In this document: positions 63,981-64,000 of the stretch, in pieces | How positions within the stretch are numbered: position 1 is the stretch's first letter | Layout: each line of letters starts with the position of its first letter | Source of the DNA: Myroides profundi | Lineage (GTDB): Bacteria > Bacteroidota > Bacteroidia > Flavobacteriales > Flavobacteriaceae | DNA length: 64,000 nucleotides | Assembly: GCF_000833025.1 (NCBI RefSeq) | Contig: NZ_CP010817.1 | Location: forward strand, 124,001 to 188,000 | Direction: 5' to 3' | Notes under the pieces: generated by a model | Databases searched by the model: none | Seen by the model: only the letters and a program-made list of their open reading frames with translations | What the model was told of the DNA's origin: nothing | Program-made: the position numbers and the translations under genes

Positions 63981-64000
63981 CTTTCTAACAATTTTGGAAC

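Overview
The window looks like chromosomal core sequence from a member of the Bacteroidota, family Flavobacteriaceae. A Myroides-like organism is my best guess, but that is an inference. The reasons are a SusC/SusD (RagA/RagB) pair, several lipoproteins and outer-membrane barrels, promoters of the Bacteroidota type (TAnnTTTG with TTG about 19 bases upstream), A-rich start regions without Shine-Dalgarno sites, low G+C, and gene orders known from flavobacteria (ileS-traR/dksA-lspA, panC-panD, atpD-atpC on their own, DUF4270 lipoprotein-glmS). No insertion sequence, prophage or CRISPR array was seen.

Layout. 1-1.4 kb: the tail of a response regulator and its histidine kinase. 1.4-1.9 kb: an intergenic repeat, then a structured leader. 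1.9-4.0 kb: two magnesium genes, an MgtC/SapB-family protein and MgtE. 4.2-10.5 kb: a heavy-metal RND efflux operon (adaptor, pump, outer-membrane channel, small barrel). 10.6-16.4 kb: a HAD hydrolase on the minus strand and a SusC/SusD pair. 16.6-21.3 kb: a PafA-type alkaline phosphatase and a two-lobed M16 peptidase. 21.5-25.5 kb: a lipoprotein-mfd operon on the minus strand. 25.7-29.1 kb: an SDR-type threonine dehydrogenase, two tiny paralogous membrane proteins, an aldehyde dehydrogenase and a TRIC-type channel. 29.2-30.6 kb: two identical tRNA-Asn genes flanking a toxin-antitoxin locus whose toxin is broken. 31-35.5 kb: a VOC protein, a CBS protein, the panC-panD-flippase operon and, divergent from it, a standalone starch-synthase N-domain. 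35.6-41 kb: DUF4270 lipoprotein, glmS, atpD, atpC. 41-49.4 kb: an outer-membrane protein, radA, a DUF4139 protein, a tandem pair of unknown membrane proteins, a YetF-like protein, a PhoD-like phosphatase and an M48 peptidase. 50-53.5 kb: two overlapping unknown genes, a polysaccharide flippase and a DUF3298 lipoprotein. 53.7-59 kb: recO, ileS, a TraR/DksA protein and lspA. 59-64 kb: a Tricorn-like S41 protease, 5-formyltetrahydrofolate cyclo-ligase and an AstE/AspA-type hydrolase.

The strongest candidate for an undescribed system is the leader of the two magnesium genes. A possible 12-codon leader peptide ends four bases before two interleaved, perfect 9-bp complementarities. Together these would make an H-type pseudoknot with an A-rich third loop, and the second helix contains the start codon of the MgtC-family gene. 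That is the expected shape of a translational magnesium sensor coupled to leader-peptide translation, though nothing here has been folded or aligned by computer. Other points of note are a dispersed 43-base identical repeat with a conserved stem (1.5 kb and 30.8 kb), an isoleucyl-tRNA synthetase with a swapped G-I-H-H signature, a toxin gene inactivated by one in-frame amber codon, and a starch-synthase-like protein that has lost the KTGGL motif. Several reading frames extend upstream of the likely start through a promoter element, so I shortened those genes and give the reason in each entry.
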